64,000 nucleotides of DNA from Aquisphaera giovannonii. GTDB taxonomy: Bacteria > Planctomycetota > Planctomycetia > Isosphaerales > Isosphaeraceae. Shown in pieces: positions 7,702 through 17,119 of this stretch. The number at the start of each line of letters is the position of its first letter. The stretch's first letter is position 1. Below the pieces are notes generated by a model. That model was not told the DNA's origin. It did not search any database and saw nothing but the letters and a program-made list of their open reading frames with translations. Position numbers and translations under genes: made by a program. The stretch lies in NCBI RefSeq assembly GCF_008087625.1, contig NZ_CP042997.1:2728001-2792000 (forward strand), given 5' to 3'.

Positions 7702-10455
7702 ATGCTTGCAACCTGGATCGAGACGGCGGCTAAGGGTCGAGGAGGCGGCCCGATCCGGGCCGGTATGTGGTCGGCGGCGGTCATCGGGACGCACCCGGTG
7801 CAGGAAGACCAGAGGGTCTGGCTCGAGATCCAGGCCGATGACCTCGACCTCGGGCGTATCCCCGCGTACTGGATAGAAAACAAGGTCGGGAACAGCTTCT
7901 GGCACGTCCCCATCCCGCCCCAGGCCGTGGGCGTTCGGCTGCATTATCGGTCGGTGGCCCAGCACGGCGGCTCGGACATCGCATTCGGCCCCTATCAGGA
8001 CTCGATCGTCCGACCGAATCTTCCCGACCGCACCGAGAGCCCGGACCTCCTGGGACGGACGGCGGAAGGCCTGGTCGGCAATCGGATGATGACCGTGCGG
8101 GTCGACGGGCGCGGCTCGACTTACGACGTCTACTTCCCGACCGTCGGCTTGCACTCGCACGTCCGGCCCAAGGAGGGCGACCTGCCCCAGAGCCGGTCGC
8201 ACTTTCGGGCCATCGTCGGGGGGCTCGCGATCGGCCGCAGGCTCGACTGGTTCACCGAGCGGGCGAGCTGGGAGTCCTACCAGAAGTATTCGGGAGACAC
8301 CAACTTATTGACGACAGAGATGGCCTGGCGTCACGGGCCGATCCGCGTGGTGATCAGCGATTTCGTGGCCATGGGCCAGGGCCTGCCCCGGAATGCGGGC
8401 CATGAGGTCTCGCCGGGCCAGTACGTCAAGCGGTTCCGCGTCACCAACGAGGGGAACGGGCTGCGTCAGGCCATGATTGCGGTGTACGTCCAGGCGGAGG
8501 TCAACGGCGGCGTCGGGGATACGAGCCTGAGCTGGCATGACCAGGGGCGTGCCCTGCTGGCGATCAACCGCGGCCACATGCACTCGAACAAGAAACTGGC
8601 CCGAGACGCCACCGTCGCCTTCTCGCTCGCCCTGGATCCGCGAGGCGACGTCGACTGCGAGCCCACGGGGCCGAATGAAGCGATCCTCTACCGCTGGATT
8701 GAACTGCCCGCCGGCAAGCCCGTGACGGTGGACCTGCTGGTGAGCGGCGCCTTCACCGGCTGGTGGGGCGACATGGGCACCTTCGAACACTGGCTGAGAC
8801 CGTCCCTGGCCTGGTTCCGCTCCCCCGAGGCCGACCTCGATGCGTTGGAGCAGGAGACCGCCCAGTGCTGGGCCCGGTACGTCGAGCCGATCCCGGACCT
8901 TCATTTCCCGAAGGCATGGTATGCGATGCATCTGCGCCGTTCGGCGCTGGCCGCTGCGATTCATGCCGACGCGGAGACCGGCGCCGTCGCCTCGGGACTC
9001 GATCGGGGCTTGAGCGCGTATTGCTGGCCGCGCGATGCCTTGTGGGTCGGCTCGGCCCTGGAACGGCTCGGCCATCCGGGCATCAACAAGGGGGTGTTCC
9101 GATTCCTGAACCAGGTCCGGATGGCCCATCAGCCGTTCCTCTACTGGTTCCAGAAATATTCCATGGATGGCGTGCCAGAGTGGGAAACCCCGGCGATCGA
9201 CCAGACGGCGATGATCCCGTGGTGCCTGGAGCGATACCTCCGGCACACGGGAGACCTGGACTTCGTCTCCTCCGTCTGGCCGATGGTCGAGCAGGCCGCC
9301 TTGGTCTGCCAGGGGAATTCCGGCGGGCATCCCGGGCTGTACATGGACGACGGGCTGCACCTCATCAGCTCGGCCGGGATGGGGGACCAGATCTTCGGTG
9401 CCTTCCTCTATTCCAACGCCGCGGTCGTCGTGGGACTGCGCTCGGCGGCGGACCTGGCGGTGCGGATGGGGCGCGAGGAGCTGGCCCGTTCGTGGGACGC
9501 GGCCGCCGACCGCATCTGGTACGAGGGGATCGACCGCGCGCCGGCGTCGTCCCAGCCGGGATCGCCGGGCCTGGTCGATACCGAGACCGGGCGATTCTTC
9601 AGCGGGCGCCGGCTTTCCACGCTGCGCGACCTCTGGACCCGGCATCCGGATTACCTGCTCGACCGCTCGGACAAGCTCGACGTGGGGATCCTGGCCCTCG
9701 CCGTGCCATTCGACCTGCTGCCGGCGTCGGATCCTCGCCTCAGGCGGACGTTCCAGGCGATCGAGCAGGCGAACCTCTCGGCGACCACCGAGCGGGATAT
9801 CCTCTCGCGATTCACGTACGAGCCGACGCTCATCAACCGCCCGCCCACCCCCGGCGAGCCCCAGGAGGTCTCGAGCCTGGCCACCCTGTGGGCGGTCCGC
9901 TATCTGTTCCAACTCGGCCGCGAGACCGGCCAGGGACAGCACTGGCTCCGCGCGGTGCAGATGCTGGATGCCATCCTCGTCCGACTTTCCCCGCTGGGCC
10001 TGACCCTCAAGTGGGCGAGTCGCGGCCAGGATTCCGCCCGCGTGGTCGCCAACCCGGGTGGGACGGCGTGGCGGCTCCAAGCGATGCTCATCAATGCCAT
10101 GCTGGACCTGGCGGGGCTGGATTACGACGCGGTCGATCGTCTGCTCACCTATCGGCCCATCCTGCCCTCGACCTGGCCCCAGACGGGCATAACGCAGACG
10201 TTCGCCTGCGGGAAGGTCACGTGCCGGCTGGAGCGGCCGATCGGCACCAAGGTGCATCGCCTGACGGTGGACGCGGAGCTGGAGGTTCCCGTCAAGCTCC
10301 TCGTGCAGGTCACCTGCCCCGGCCTCAGCGAGATCGGTCGCTGGGAGGCCGCACCGGCCGCGGAGGAGCCGTCCTTCGACCGCCCGACATCCCGGCTATC
10401 CTGGAGCGTCCGGCTGCCGTTCGGGGCTTCGGAGCGGGTCTATACCTGGGGCTGA
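7702..10455 (+). CDS. GH15-like glycoside hydrolase (glucoamylase/trehalase type)
   Basis: A 917-residue protein whose second half is an (alpha/alpha)6 barrel of the glycoside hydrolase family 15 group, which cleaves alpha-glucosidic bonds. The diagnostic segment is SAYCWPRDALWVGSALERLG (about residues 437-456), followed by PEWETPAIDQTAMIPWCLER and MGDQIFGAFLYSNAAVV. The first 370 residues form beta-rich domains as in prokaryotic glucoamylases. A C-terminal beta region of about 80 residues follows. No signal peptide is evident, so it is probably cytoplasmic and may act on glycogen or maltodextrins. GAGG lies upstream of the ATG. It meets the unknown gene at 10467 tail to tail, 11 bases apart. 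Confidence 0.85.
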   Translation: MLATWIETAAKGRGGGPIRAGMWSAAVIGTHPVQEDQRVWLEIQADDLDLGRIPAYWIENKVGNSFWHVPIPPQAVGVRLHYRSVAQHGGSDIAFGPYQDSIVRPNLPDRTESPDLLGRTAEGLVGNRMMTVRVDGRGSTYDVYFPTVGLHSHVRPKEGDLPQSRSHFRAIVGGLAIGRRLDWFTERASWESYQKYSGDTNLLTTEMAWRHGPIRVVISDFVAMGQGLPRNAGHEVSPGQYVKRFRVTNEGNGLRQAMIAVYVQAEVNGGVGDTSLSWHDQGRALLAINRGHMHSNKKLARDATVAFSLALDPRGDVDCEPTGPNEAILYRWIELPAGKPVTVDLLVSGAFTGWWGDMGTFEHWLRPSLAWFRSPEADLDALEQETAQCWARYVEPIPDLHFPKAWYAMHLRRSALAAAIHADAETGAVASGLDRGLSAYCWPRDALWVGSALERLGHPGINKGVFRFLNQVRMAHQPFLYWFQKYSMDGVPEWETPAIDQTAMIPWCLERYLRHTGDLDFVSSVWPMVEQAALVCQGNSGGHPGLYMDDGLHLISSAGMGDQIFGAFLYSNAAVVVGLRSAADLAVRMGREELARSWDAAADRIWYEGIDRAPASSQPGSPGLVDTETGRFFSGRRLSTLRDLWTRHPDYLLDRSDKLDVGILALAVPFDLLPASDPRLRRTFQAIEQANLSATTERDILSRFTYEPTLINRPPTPGEPQEVSSLATLWAVRYLFQLGRETGQGQHWLRAVQMLDAILVRLSPLGLTLKWASRGQDSARVVANPGGTAWRLQAMLINAMLDLAGLDYDAVDRLLTYRPILPSTWPQTGITQTFACGKVTCRLERPIGTKVHRLTVDAELEVPVKLLVQVTCPGLSEIGRWEAAPAAEEPSFDRPTSRLSWSVRLPFGASERVYTWG

Positions 10456-10466
10456 CGGGCGAGGCG

Positions 10467-11180
10467 TTACATCCCCAGCGGCGGGGGGACCTCCAGTAAC
10501 CGGGACTCGGCGGACTTCAGGCGGGCGTCGAGCCCCTCCGTCGGAAGCCAGAGCCCGCGGACGCGACCGCGGATCACGACCCCCTTCTCAAGGTCATGGC
10601 CGAAGAGGGCCGTCATCGCAGCCCCCGGGGCGGTTTCGGCGCCGACGGTCGGCGCCGGCGGTGCGGGCAGGTGCGAGACGTCGTCCGCGTGGACCAGCTC
10701 GACGTAGGCGAGCTCGCCCGCGGAGCCTCGAGGTCGGAAGACCCTCGGCCTCGTTGGTCCGACCGCCGACGAGGGCCCGTCCATCTCATCGACTCCCGGA
10801 CGCGTCCGGAGGAGGATCTCCAGGCCCTTCAACTCGCCCACGGATCCCGCGGCCACCTGGATCTCCAGGTCCACCCCCGCGTCGCCTTCGCACGGGCTCC
10901 AGCTCGCGCGGACGCGGAGGTCTCCCCATCCCTGCGGGGCGTAGGTCGCTTCGATCCGCGACCGGAACAGCTCCAGCTTGGCGAGCGTCCGGCCGCAGAG
11001 CGCGGAGCTATCGACTCGGCCCCGGGCACCGACACCGGCCAGGCCCAGCCAGATGGGGCCGGACTGTCCGGATGGTCGAAGCCCGGGCTCCTGCCCGTCC
11101 GCAGCCAGCTCCCAGAGCCGGCCGCCCCATTCCAGTCGGAAAGTCGTGCCTGATCCTTGCCAAATCCTCTGGGACACCAT
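10467..11180 (-). CDS. Conserved hypothetical protein, beta-rich
   Basis: A 237-residue protein that was not recognised. It is soluble, has no signal peptide or membrane segment, and alternates short hydrophobic and charged stretches in the style of an all-beta domain (for example GTTFRLEWGGRLWELAADGQ and EKGVVIRGRVRGLWLPTEGL). A Pro-rich insert lies at about residues 190-205. The ATG at 11180 was chosen because the upstream frame runs through a transcription terminator. It is convergent with the GH15-like gene, so a link to polyglucan metabolism is possible but only from location. Confidence 0.65.
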   Translation of the reverse strand: MVSQRIWQGSGTTFRLEWGGRLWELAADGQEPGLRPSGQSGPIWLGLAGVGARGRVDSSALCGRTLAKLELFRSRIEATYAPQGWGDLRVRASWSPCEGDAGVDLEIQVAAGSVGELKGLEILLRTRPGVDEMDGPSSAVGPTRPRVFRPRGSAGELAYVELVHADDVSHLPAPPAPTVGAETAPGAAMTALFGHDLEKGVVIRGRVRGLWLPTEGLDARLKSAESRLLEVPPPLGM

Positions 11181-11231
11181 GCCGTCTCGCGTCGAGGCGG
11201 GGCCGCGAGGAGAATCCGGGCCACGACTCGC

Positions 11232-11276
11232 AAAAAATAAAACCCCGCCGACCCGTATCGCTACGGGCCGACGGGG
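11232..11276 (-). terminator. Strong intrinsic terminator
   Basis: A 15-bp stem (11243-11257 with 11262-11276, two G-T type mismatches) closes a TCGC loop. Read on the minus strand it is followed at once by TTTTATTTTTT (11242-11232). This is a textbook factor-independent terminator for transcripts coming from the right. It can end the small RNA proposed here and also read-through from the DUF1501 gene. Confidence 0.85.
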
Positions 11277-11360
11277 CCGGAACAGAGAAGAGGCCGTATG
11301 ATCGAAGCCGATGCTTCGGCCAACCGCGTATCGACCCGCGGGAAGATACGTCACGGCCGG
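11232..11360 (-). ncRNA. Candidate small RNA of about 130 nt
   Basis: A promoter-like sequence at 11369-11396 points toward the terminator at 11232-11276 with no open reading frame of note between them. The predicted transcript would be about 130 bases. It contains a short hairpin with a 6-bp stem and 4-base loop (11303-11318) and ends in the long terminator stem. No known RNA family was recognised. It could instead be a leader with an attenuator for the gene starting at 11180. Evidence is structural only. Confidence 0.42.
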
Positions 11361-11368
11361 CAATTGTT

Positions 11369-11396
11369 AGAGTACTTGGCGGTACTTCGTTGTCAA
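11369..11396 (-). promoter_or_regulatory. Sigma-70-like promoter for the candidate small RNA
   Basis: On the minus strand a perfect TTGACA (11396-11391) is followed after 16 bases by TACTCT (11374-11369); TCTAAC with a 19-base spacer is an alternative -10. The -35 is perfect, the -10 matches only half of the consensus. Transcription would start near 11360. Confidence 0.5.
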
Positions 11397-11521
11397 GGCC
11401 CTGACACAAGTGTCTGCGACTTTTTCGATGCGTTGTCGATCGCTATTAGCTCTTACCCGTACCGGATATGGATAATTTAGGCCTGTCGGCCCGGATGTAC
11501 TCCTGATTGGATGTCACGTCC

Positions 11522-13021
11522 TCATGCCAGCAGGTCCTTCAGGACTCTGCCGTGAACGTCGGTGAGGCGTCGATCGATGCCGTCGTGGCGAAAGGTCAGC
11601 CGTTCGTGATCGATGCCCAGTAAGTGCAACAGCGTGGCGTGGAGGTCGTAGACCTCGGTGCGGCGGCTCGGGTCCAGCGGCTTGTAGCCCCACGGGTCGC
11701 TCTCGCCCGCGCAGGCCCCGGGCCGGACTCCGCCGCCGCAGACCCAGCTGGTGAAGGCGAACGGGTTGTGATCGCGTCCGCGCCCGCCCTGCGAGCTGGG
11801 CATGCGGCCGAACTCCGTCGTCCAGTAGACGATCGTGTCCTCCAGCAGCCCTCGCTGCTTCAGGTCGAGGATGAGTGCGAAGGCGCCTCGGGCCATCCCG
11901 CGGGCCAGCGGGCCGTGGTCGCGTTCGACGTCCTCGTGGGAATCCCAGTTGCGTCGCGGGAAGCCGTTGTCGTTGCCGCTCCAGACCTGGACGAAACGGA
12001 CGCCCCGCTCCAGCAGCCGGCGGGCGATGAGGCATTTCAGGCCGAAATGCCAGGTCTCCTCGGGGGCGTTGATCGCGGCCGGCCAGTCCCGCGGGCCGTC
12101 CTCGAGCCCGTACATCCGCAGGATGTGACGCGGCTCGTCGCGGATGTCCAGTGCCTCCGGCGCGGCGAGCTGCATCCGGGCGGCGAGCTCATAGGAGCGG
12201 ATGCGGGCCTCCAGTCGATCGTCGCCGGGCCTGGTCGCCGCATGCCGACGGTTGAGCCTCTCCAGCACGCCGCGGCCTTCGGCCTCGCTCGCGGGGGTTA
12301 CGAAATCGGCCCTCCGGTCGGGGAAGAGGTCGTGGATCGGCGTGGGCGACGAGGCGTCCAGGATCGTCCCCTGATGCTGCGCGGGCAGGAATGCGGCGTC
12401 CCAGTTCTTGGTCCCGTTCGAGGCAAGCCCTCGGTGGTCCGGCAGCACGACGAACGCCGGCAAGTTCTCGTTCATCGAGCCCAGGCCATAGCTGACCCAG
12501 GCCCCCATGCCCGGGAACCCCGGCCGGTTGAACCCCGTCGTCTGGAGCAGCGTGCCCTGCGAATGGACGCCGGTCTTGCCGACCATGTTGTGGATCCAGG
12601 CGATGTCGTCCACCACGGGGCCGAGGTCCGAGACGACGTCGGCGAGGAGCTTGCCGGTGTCGCCGTAGGGCCGGAAGGGCCAGATCGGCCGCAGCCAGGG
12701 CCCGAGCCCGTCCTGGAACGTCTCCACCGGCTCGCCGAAGTCGCTCGGCTGGCCGTGCCGCCGGACGAGCTCGGGCTTGAAGTCGAAAAGGTCGATGTGG
12801 CTGGCCGCGCCCGCCATGAACAACTGGACGACCCGACGGGCCCGGGGCGGATGATGGAGGCCGGGAAGGGATGAGGCCGACGCGTCGGCGCGGGCATGCT
12901 CCGAATTCAGCAGGCACGCCAGGGCGAGCCCGCCCAGGCCGCCGCCGCTCTGCCAGAGCCACTCACGCCTCGACAACCCCGAACGCGTGACCGTCGCCTC
13001 CGCCGGATTCGTGGCACGCAT
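11522..13021 (-). CDS. DUF1501 family protein (sulfatase-like), exported
   Basis: A 499-residue DUF1501 protein, a family abundant in planctomycetes and related in fold to sulfatases and alkaline phosphatases. The N-terminus has a twin-arginine-like motif (SRREWL, about residues 17-22) and a hydrophobic stretch (GGLGGLALACLLN), suggesting Tat export. Family landmarks are VVQLFMAGAASHIDLFDFKP, HSQGTLLQTTGFNRPGFPGM, VQVWSGNDNGFP, WTTEFGRMP and HATLLHLLGIDHERLTF. It starts 8 bases after the stop of the PSCyt1/DUF1549/DUF1553 gene, the standard planctomycete pairing. Its reaction is not established; an esterase-type hydrolase role is inferred from the fold. Confidence 0.93.
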   Translation of the reverse strand: MRATNPAEATVTRSGLSRREWLWQSGGGLGGLALACLLNSEHARADASASSLPGLHHPPRARRVVQLFMAGAASHIDLFDFKPELVRRHGQPSDFGEPVETFQDGLGPWLRPIWPFRPYGDTGKLLADVVSDLGPVVDDIAWIHNMVGKTGVHSQGTLLQTTGFNRPGFPGMGAWVSYGLGSMNENLPAFVVLPDHRGLASNGTKNWDAAFLPAQHQGTILDASSPTPIHDLFPDRRADFVTPASEAEGRGVLERLNRRHAATRPGDDRLEARIRSYELAARMQLAAPEALDIRDEPRHILRMYGLEDGPRDWPAAINAPEETWHFGLKCLIARRLLERGVRFVQVWSGNDNGFPRRNWDSHEDVERDHGPLARGMARGAFALILDLKQRGLLEDTIVYWTTEFGRMPSSQGGRGRDHNPFAFTSWVCGGGVRPGACAGESDPWGYKPLDPSRRTEVYDLHATLLHLLGIDHERLTFRHDGIDRRLTDVHGRVLKDLLA

Positions 13022-13029
13022 GGTCCGCC

Positions 13030-16005
13030 TCAGTCCGCGAAGTGGAACTCGTTGAGGTTCAGGAGGAGTCGGCAGCCGTTCTCCAGGCCGCGACGGCGGA
13101 CGTAGCCCGCGAGCTCCGCGAGCTCCTCCGGGTCGGGCTGGCGCTGGATGGCCAGCCGGAAGGCCAGGCCCACCTGGGCCTCGACTTCGCCGGCCCCTCG
13201 CACGCGGTCGGCGAAATGACGGGACATCGCCACGATCAGGGCGTCGTTGAGCTGCGCGAGCGCCTGGAGCGGCGTGATCGTCTGGTTGCGGCGATCGACG
13301 AGGAGCGACGGGTCGGCGCAGTCCATCGCGGCCATCCACGGCTGCTGCTGGCTCCGGACGATGAATCGGTAGATCGACCGCCTGTGGAGTGCGTGGTCGT
13401 CGGGATCCGCCAGGTGGAACTGGTAATGCGGGGAATGCTCCGGGTGCTCGATCACGAAGTCGCGGTAGCCCGGGCCGCCGAGCGTGCCGAGGTCGAGCTT
13501 GCCGGCCACCGCCAGGACCTCGTCGCGGATCGCCTCCGCCTCCAGCTTCCGCCGGCTCATCCGCCAGAGGAGACGATTCTCGCCGTCGATCTCGGCCGCC
13601 CTGGGATCGTTCACGTCCGACCTTTGTCGGTACGACGCGCTCGTCACGATCAGCCGGTGGAGCGACTTGAGGGAGCCGTGCGCGTCGTCCCGGAACCACG
13701 CCGCGAGCCATTCCAGCAGCTCGGGATGGCTCGGGGTGCCACCCATCCGGCCGAAGTCGTTGGGCGTGTCCACCAGACCCCGGCCGAAGTGATACTGCCA
13801 CACCCGGTTGACGATGCTCCGCCAGGGGAGCGGATTGTCCCGGTCCGTCAGCCAGCGAGCCAGGGCCGCCCGGCGCTCCCCCTCGGGGCCGTCGGGGGGG
13901 ATGTCGAAGCGCGACTTGAGTTGGGTCACGGCGGAGAGCGAGCCCGGCCCGACGACCCTGCCCGGCTTCTTCACGTCCCCCCTGGGCAGGATGGCGATCG
14001 GCCGGGGCCGGCCCCCCGAAGGGCCGGTGCCGACGAAGGCTCCCGATCCATGGTGAACCGTGCCGGCGTAGACGTAACCCTGGGGCGGCAGCCGATCGAG
14101 GTCCGCCTGGATCGCGGACAGGTCCGCGACGGCACGCGCGCGGGCCTCGCGCATCTCGTGGGTGAGTACCCGGGACAGCAGCCGGTCACGCTCGGCCTCC
14201 AGGGCGGCAACGTCCCCGGCGATCGCCGCGGGGTAGATCCCGTCCGTCAGGTTCCGTCGCGACCATCGGGCGGGCGCCTCGATGCTGTCCAGCGACGAGA
14301 CCTGGGCCCCGATCGCCGCATTCCCGCCCGAGCCGTCGAGGACCTGCAATTCGGCCAGGGCGAAGATGAAATCCTGCTGGCGGGGGGCCAGCCTCGTGGC
14401 CGTGACGCGGACGAAGCGAGCCCGAGTCGGCCGGACTGCATGATGGACCGGTAGGGACCGGGGATTCGGCTCGTCGGCCTCCTCCCGCGAGACGAGGATC
14501 GCGGCCCCCCGCACGAACGCCGGATCCAGGCCCGCCTCGATGCGGTAGCGACGGGGGAAGCCGAAGCCGGCGCCAATGTTGTTGAAATCATCCTCGCAAG
14601 GGGCGAGGACGATGCGATGGATCTCGACTTCCCTGCCCAGGTCGACCTGGACCCACTTCGCCTCGCTCTCGCTGGCGGCGATGCCGGAATGCCAGCCGTA
14701 CTCCGGACGACGATCCCCGCTTGCCGTCTTCCTCGCGGCTCCCAGGCGGGATTCGAGGGCGGCGAGTTCGGCCCCGCCTGCGTCCCTGGCCAGGGCCGCG
14801 ATCCGATCGACGACCGCCCGCGCCGCGTCGCGACGCGTTTCGAGGTCGCGGCGACGCCTTGCCAGGGAGGGGTCCCGGTCGTAGGGCCTGTCCGCCCGAT
14901 CCAGGGCGGCGAAGACGGCCTGGAGCGAATAGTAGTCTTCCTGCGAGATCGGATCGAATTTGTGGTCGTGGCACTGGGCGCAGTGGACGGTCACCGAGCA
15001 GAAGGTGCTCATCGTGTTGCTGACCATGTCGTCGCGGTCGAGGTGGCGGGCGATCTTCCCGTCCACCTTCGATTCGGGCACCTCGGCGTGGCCGATGAAG
15101 TCCCAGGGCCCGGCGGCGATGAACCCCAGGGCCTCGCAGCCGTCGGCGGTGTCAGGGAAGAGGACGTCGCCGGCGACCTGCTCCTGGACGAAGCGAGGGT
15201 ATGGCCTGTCCTCGTTGAAGGCCCGGATCACGTAGTCCCTGTAGGGCCAGGCGTTGGGCCGGGGCTTGTCCTTGTCGTACCCATGGGTCTCGCCGAAATG
15301 GACCACGTCGAGCCAGTGCCTCGCCCACCGCTCGCCGTACCGCGGGGACGAGAGGAGTCGGTCCACCACGCGCTCGTAGGCGTCCGGCCGCCGATCCCCC
15401 TGGAATTCGACCACTTCCTCATAGGTGGGCGGCAGGCCCGTCAAATCGAAACTGACGCGGCGCAGCAACGTCCGGCGGTCCGCCTGGGCCGACATCGCCA
15501 GCCGCTTCTCCGCGAGCCTGGCGGCGAGGAAGGCGTCGATGGGGTTCGCATGCTTCGACGGGGGGATCGACGGCCGCGCGATCGGCCGCCACGCCCATCC
15601 GGTCCTCGCCTCAGCCGTCGTTACGGCCCGCGGAGCCTCCGGCCATGGGGCGCCCTGCTCGATCCAGGCCCGGATGGTTCCGAGCTCGGCCTCGGTCGGC
15701 CGGGGGGCCTCGCTCTCCTTCGGGGGCATCAGGGGCACATCCCGCCCCCCGGTCAGGGCGGCCCAGAGGAGGCTCTCGTCCGGCCTGCCGGCCACGATGG
15801 CCGCTTCGCCGCGGTCCCCGCCGCGGAAGGCGGCCTCCCGATCGTCGAGCCGGTAGCCGCTCTTCTGCCTGACCGGCCCGTGGCAACCGAGGCAGCATCG
15901 CTCCAGGATGGGCCGGACGTCGCGGTCGAAATCGGCGGCGAGGGCTCGCCCCGGGCCGCCGGCTAGGACGAGCGCGACGAGGAGCGGCGAGATGTTCGAT
16001 CGCAA
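13030..16005 (-). CDS. PSCyt1-DUF1549-DUF1553 cytochrome-like protein with discoidin-like insert
   Basis: A 991-residue exported protein built like the planctomycete-specific cytochromes. A signal peptide (LLVALVLAGGPGRALA) leads into a PSCyt1 domain with a haem c site CLGCH (C38-C41-H42). DUF1549 follows (about residues 165-370; LARRLLSS-type segment and HWLDVVHFGETHGYDKDKPR). In the middle is a region like a discoidin/F5-8C domain (AKWVQVDLGREVEIHRIVLA). DUF1553 (PSD1) takes the C-terminal 300 residues (NPLPWRSIVNRVWQYHFGRG; GTPSHPELLEWLA). The TTG at 16005 was chosen because GGAGG precedes it and it starts exactly at the signal peptide. Electron transfer linked to polymer breakdown at the cell surface is often proposed for the family, not shown. 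Confidence 0.92.
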   Translation of the reverse strand: MRSNISPLLVALVLAGGPGRALAADFDRDVRPILERCCLGCHGPVRQKSGYRLDDREAAFRGGDRGEAAIVAGRPDESLLWAALTGGRDVPLMPPKESEAPRPTEAELGTIRAWIEQGAPWPEAPRAVTTAEARTGWAWRPIARPSIPPSKHANPIDAFLAARLAEKRLAMSAQADRRTLLRRVSFDLTGLPPTYEEVVEFQGDRRPDAYERVVDRLLSSPRYGERWARHWLDVVHFGETHGYDKDKPRPNAWPYRDYVIRAFNEDRPYPRFVQEQVAGDVLFPDTADGCEALGFIAAGPWDFIGHAEVPESKVDGKIARHLDRDDMVSNTMSTFCSVTVHCAQCHDHKFDPISQEDYYSLQAVFAALDRADRPYDRDPSLARRRRDLETRRDAARAVVDRIAALARDAGGAELAALESRLGAARKTASGDRRPEYGWHSGIAASESEAKWVQVDLGREVEIHRIVLAPCEDDFNNIGAGFGFPRRYRIEAGLDPAFVRGAAILVSREEADEPNPRSLPVHHAVRPTRARFVRVTATRLAPRQQDFIFALAELQVLDGSGGNAAIGAQVSSLDSIEAPARWSRRNLTDGIYPAAIAGDVAALEAERDRLLSRVLTHEMREARARAVADLSAIQADLDRLPPQGYVYAGTVHHGSGAFVGTGPSGGRPRPIAILPRGDVKKPGRVVGPGSLSAVTQLKSRFDIPPDGPEGERRAALARWLTDRDNPLPWRSIVNRVWQYHFGRGLVDTPNDFGRMGGTPSHPELLEWLAAWFRDDAHGSLKSLHRLIVTSASYRQRSDVNDPRAAEIDGENRLLWRMSRRKLEAEAIRDEVLAVAGKLDLGTLGGPGYRDFVIEHPEHSPHYQFHLADPDDHALHRRSIYRFIVRSQQQPWMAAMDCADPSLLVDRRNQTITPLQALAQLNDALIVAMSRHFADRVRGAGEVEAQVGLAFRLAIQRQPDPEELAELAGYVRRRGLENGCRLLLNLNEFHFAD

Positions 16006-16051
16006 TCCTGGCCTCCCTCGTCTCGCGGGCACCTCGGGGGCTTGCACGACG

Positions 16052-17119
16052 TCAGCGGGCGCGATCGTGCGCCTCGAGCTCCTTCCAATCCATACCGCGG
16101 AACGCGTCCTTCGCGGCGGCCCGCAGGTTGGACCCATCGGGGGCGGGGGGCGTGGCGGGCCCGGTCCGCGCCGCGACCGCGGCGTCGCGGATCTCCGCCA
16201 GGGCCGGGATCAGCCGGCGGTAGAGGTCGACCTGCCGCTGGGTCGTCGCCGGGCCGAACCTCAGGTTGTAGGCGTTCATGAACGCGATCAGGTCGCCGAC
16301 GGTCCGCTCCTCGCCGCCGTCGAGCTGCTTCAGGAACGCCCTCATGCTGGGATCTTTGAGCAGGCGGCTCAGGCTGTCGAGCGTGGTCAGGTAGTCCCTG
16401 GCGTCCTGGTAGCCCGGGTCGAACTCGGATAGCTTCTTCTCGAAGCCCGCCTTGAATTTCGCCACGGCCTCCCGCAGGTGAGCCAGGGTGTCGGGGGAGA
16501 TGTCCCCTTTCAGGTCCTCCGCGATCGCGGGGCTTACCGCGGCCCGCAGCGCGGACCGCTCCTGCTCGAAGGCCGGCCCCATCAGGGGCTGGGGCAGGCC
16601 GCCGGAGGCCGTCATCTCGTCCAGGCAGAGCGTGATCGCCTCGCTATCCCACTCGAAAGGGATCTCGCGGATCGCGTCCGGGCTGAGCGGCGTCTTCGAC
16701 CGGCTCGCCTTCACGACGGTGGGGTCCGAGTCGAGGATCTCCGTGAGCAATCGGTTCAGCGTAATCCCGTCCTCCGCCTCCCGCCGGGCGACGCGTGCCT
16801 CTCGCTCGGCCTCCTTCTGCGCCAGCTCTCGCTCCCGGTCCTGCCTCAACTGGGCCTGCCTGGCTCGCAAGGCGCGGTTCCACTTGACCATCGTATCCAC
16901 GTTGATGGCATCCGCCTTCGCCTTCTCCAGCATGTATGCGCCTTGGCTACGTCCATACGAGCCCAGCGCGGCCATGTACCCGGAGCCGGGGTCGGCCCCC
17001 CACTTGCTGTAGCCATAGCCCCCGTAACCCATGGGGAAGTACCACTGTGCCCGCGCGGGGGGCTGGGCGGAGGCGAGGATGAGGGAGAGGGCGAGGGCGG
17101 CCCAGACAAAACGGCTCAT
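16052..17119 (-). CDS. Secreted coiled-coil protein, unknown function
   Basis: A 355-residue protein with a clear signal peptide (VWAALALSLILASAQPPARA, residues 5-24), then a Gly/Tyr-rich patch (YFPMGYGGYGYSKWG). A long charged helix, likely coiled coil, covers residues about 75-125 (RQDRERELAQKEAEREARV). The rest is helical with no known domain. GGAGGAA precedes the ATG at 17119. Proteins with this layout are frequent in planctomycetes. It lies 46 bases upstream of the PSCyt1 gene on the same strand, so it may be the first gene of that operon. The function is unknown. Confidence 0.8.
   Translation of the reverse strand: MSRFVWAALALSLILASAQPPARAQWYFPMGYGGYGYSKWGADPGSGYMAALGSYGRSQGAYMLEKAKADAINVDTMVKWNRALRARQAQLRQDRERELAQKEAEREARVARREAEDGITLNRLLTEILDSDPTVVKASRSKTPLSPDAIREIPFEWDSEAITLCLDEMTASGGLPQPLMGPAFEQERSALRAAVSPAIAEDLKGDISPDTLAHLREAVAKFKAGFEKKLSEFDPGYQDARDYLTTLDSLSRLLKDPSMRAFLKQLDGGEERTVGDLIAFMNAYNLRFGPATTQRQVDLYRRLIPALAEIRDAAVAARTGPATPPAPDGSNLRAAAKDAFRGMDWKELEAHDRAR

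Larger units (their letters stand above)
11181..11521. other. Intergenic region holding a candidate small RNA unit
   Basis: This is 341 bases between the DUF1501 stop and the start of the unknown protein. It contains a minus-strand promoter, a small stem-loop (CGAAGC/GCTTCG at 11303-11318) and a strong terminator, which are listed separately. No protein gene is seen. Confidence 0.6.

Noticed and set aside
8305-10257. Long minus-strand frame opposite the GH15-like gene
   Set aside because: It is the antisense shadow of a gene with clear GH15 motifs.
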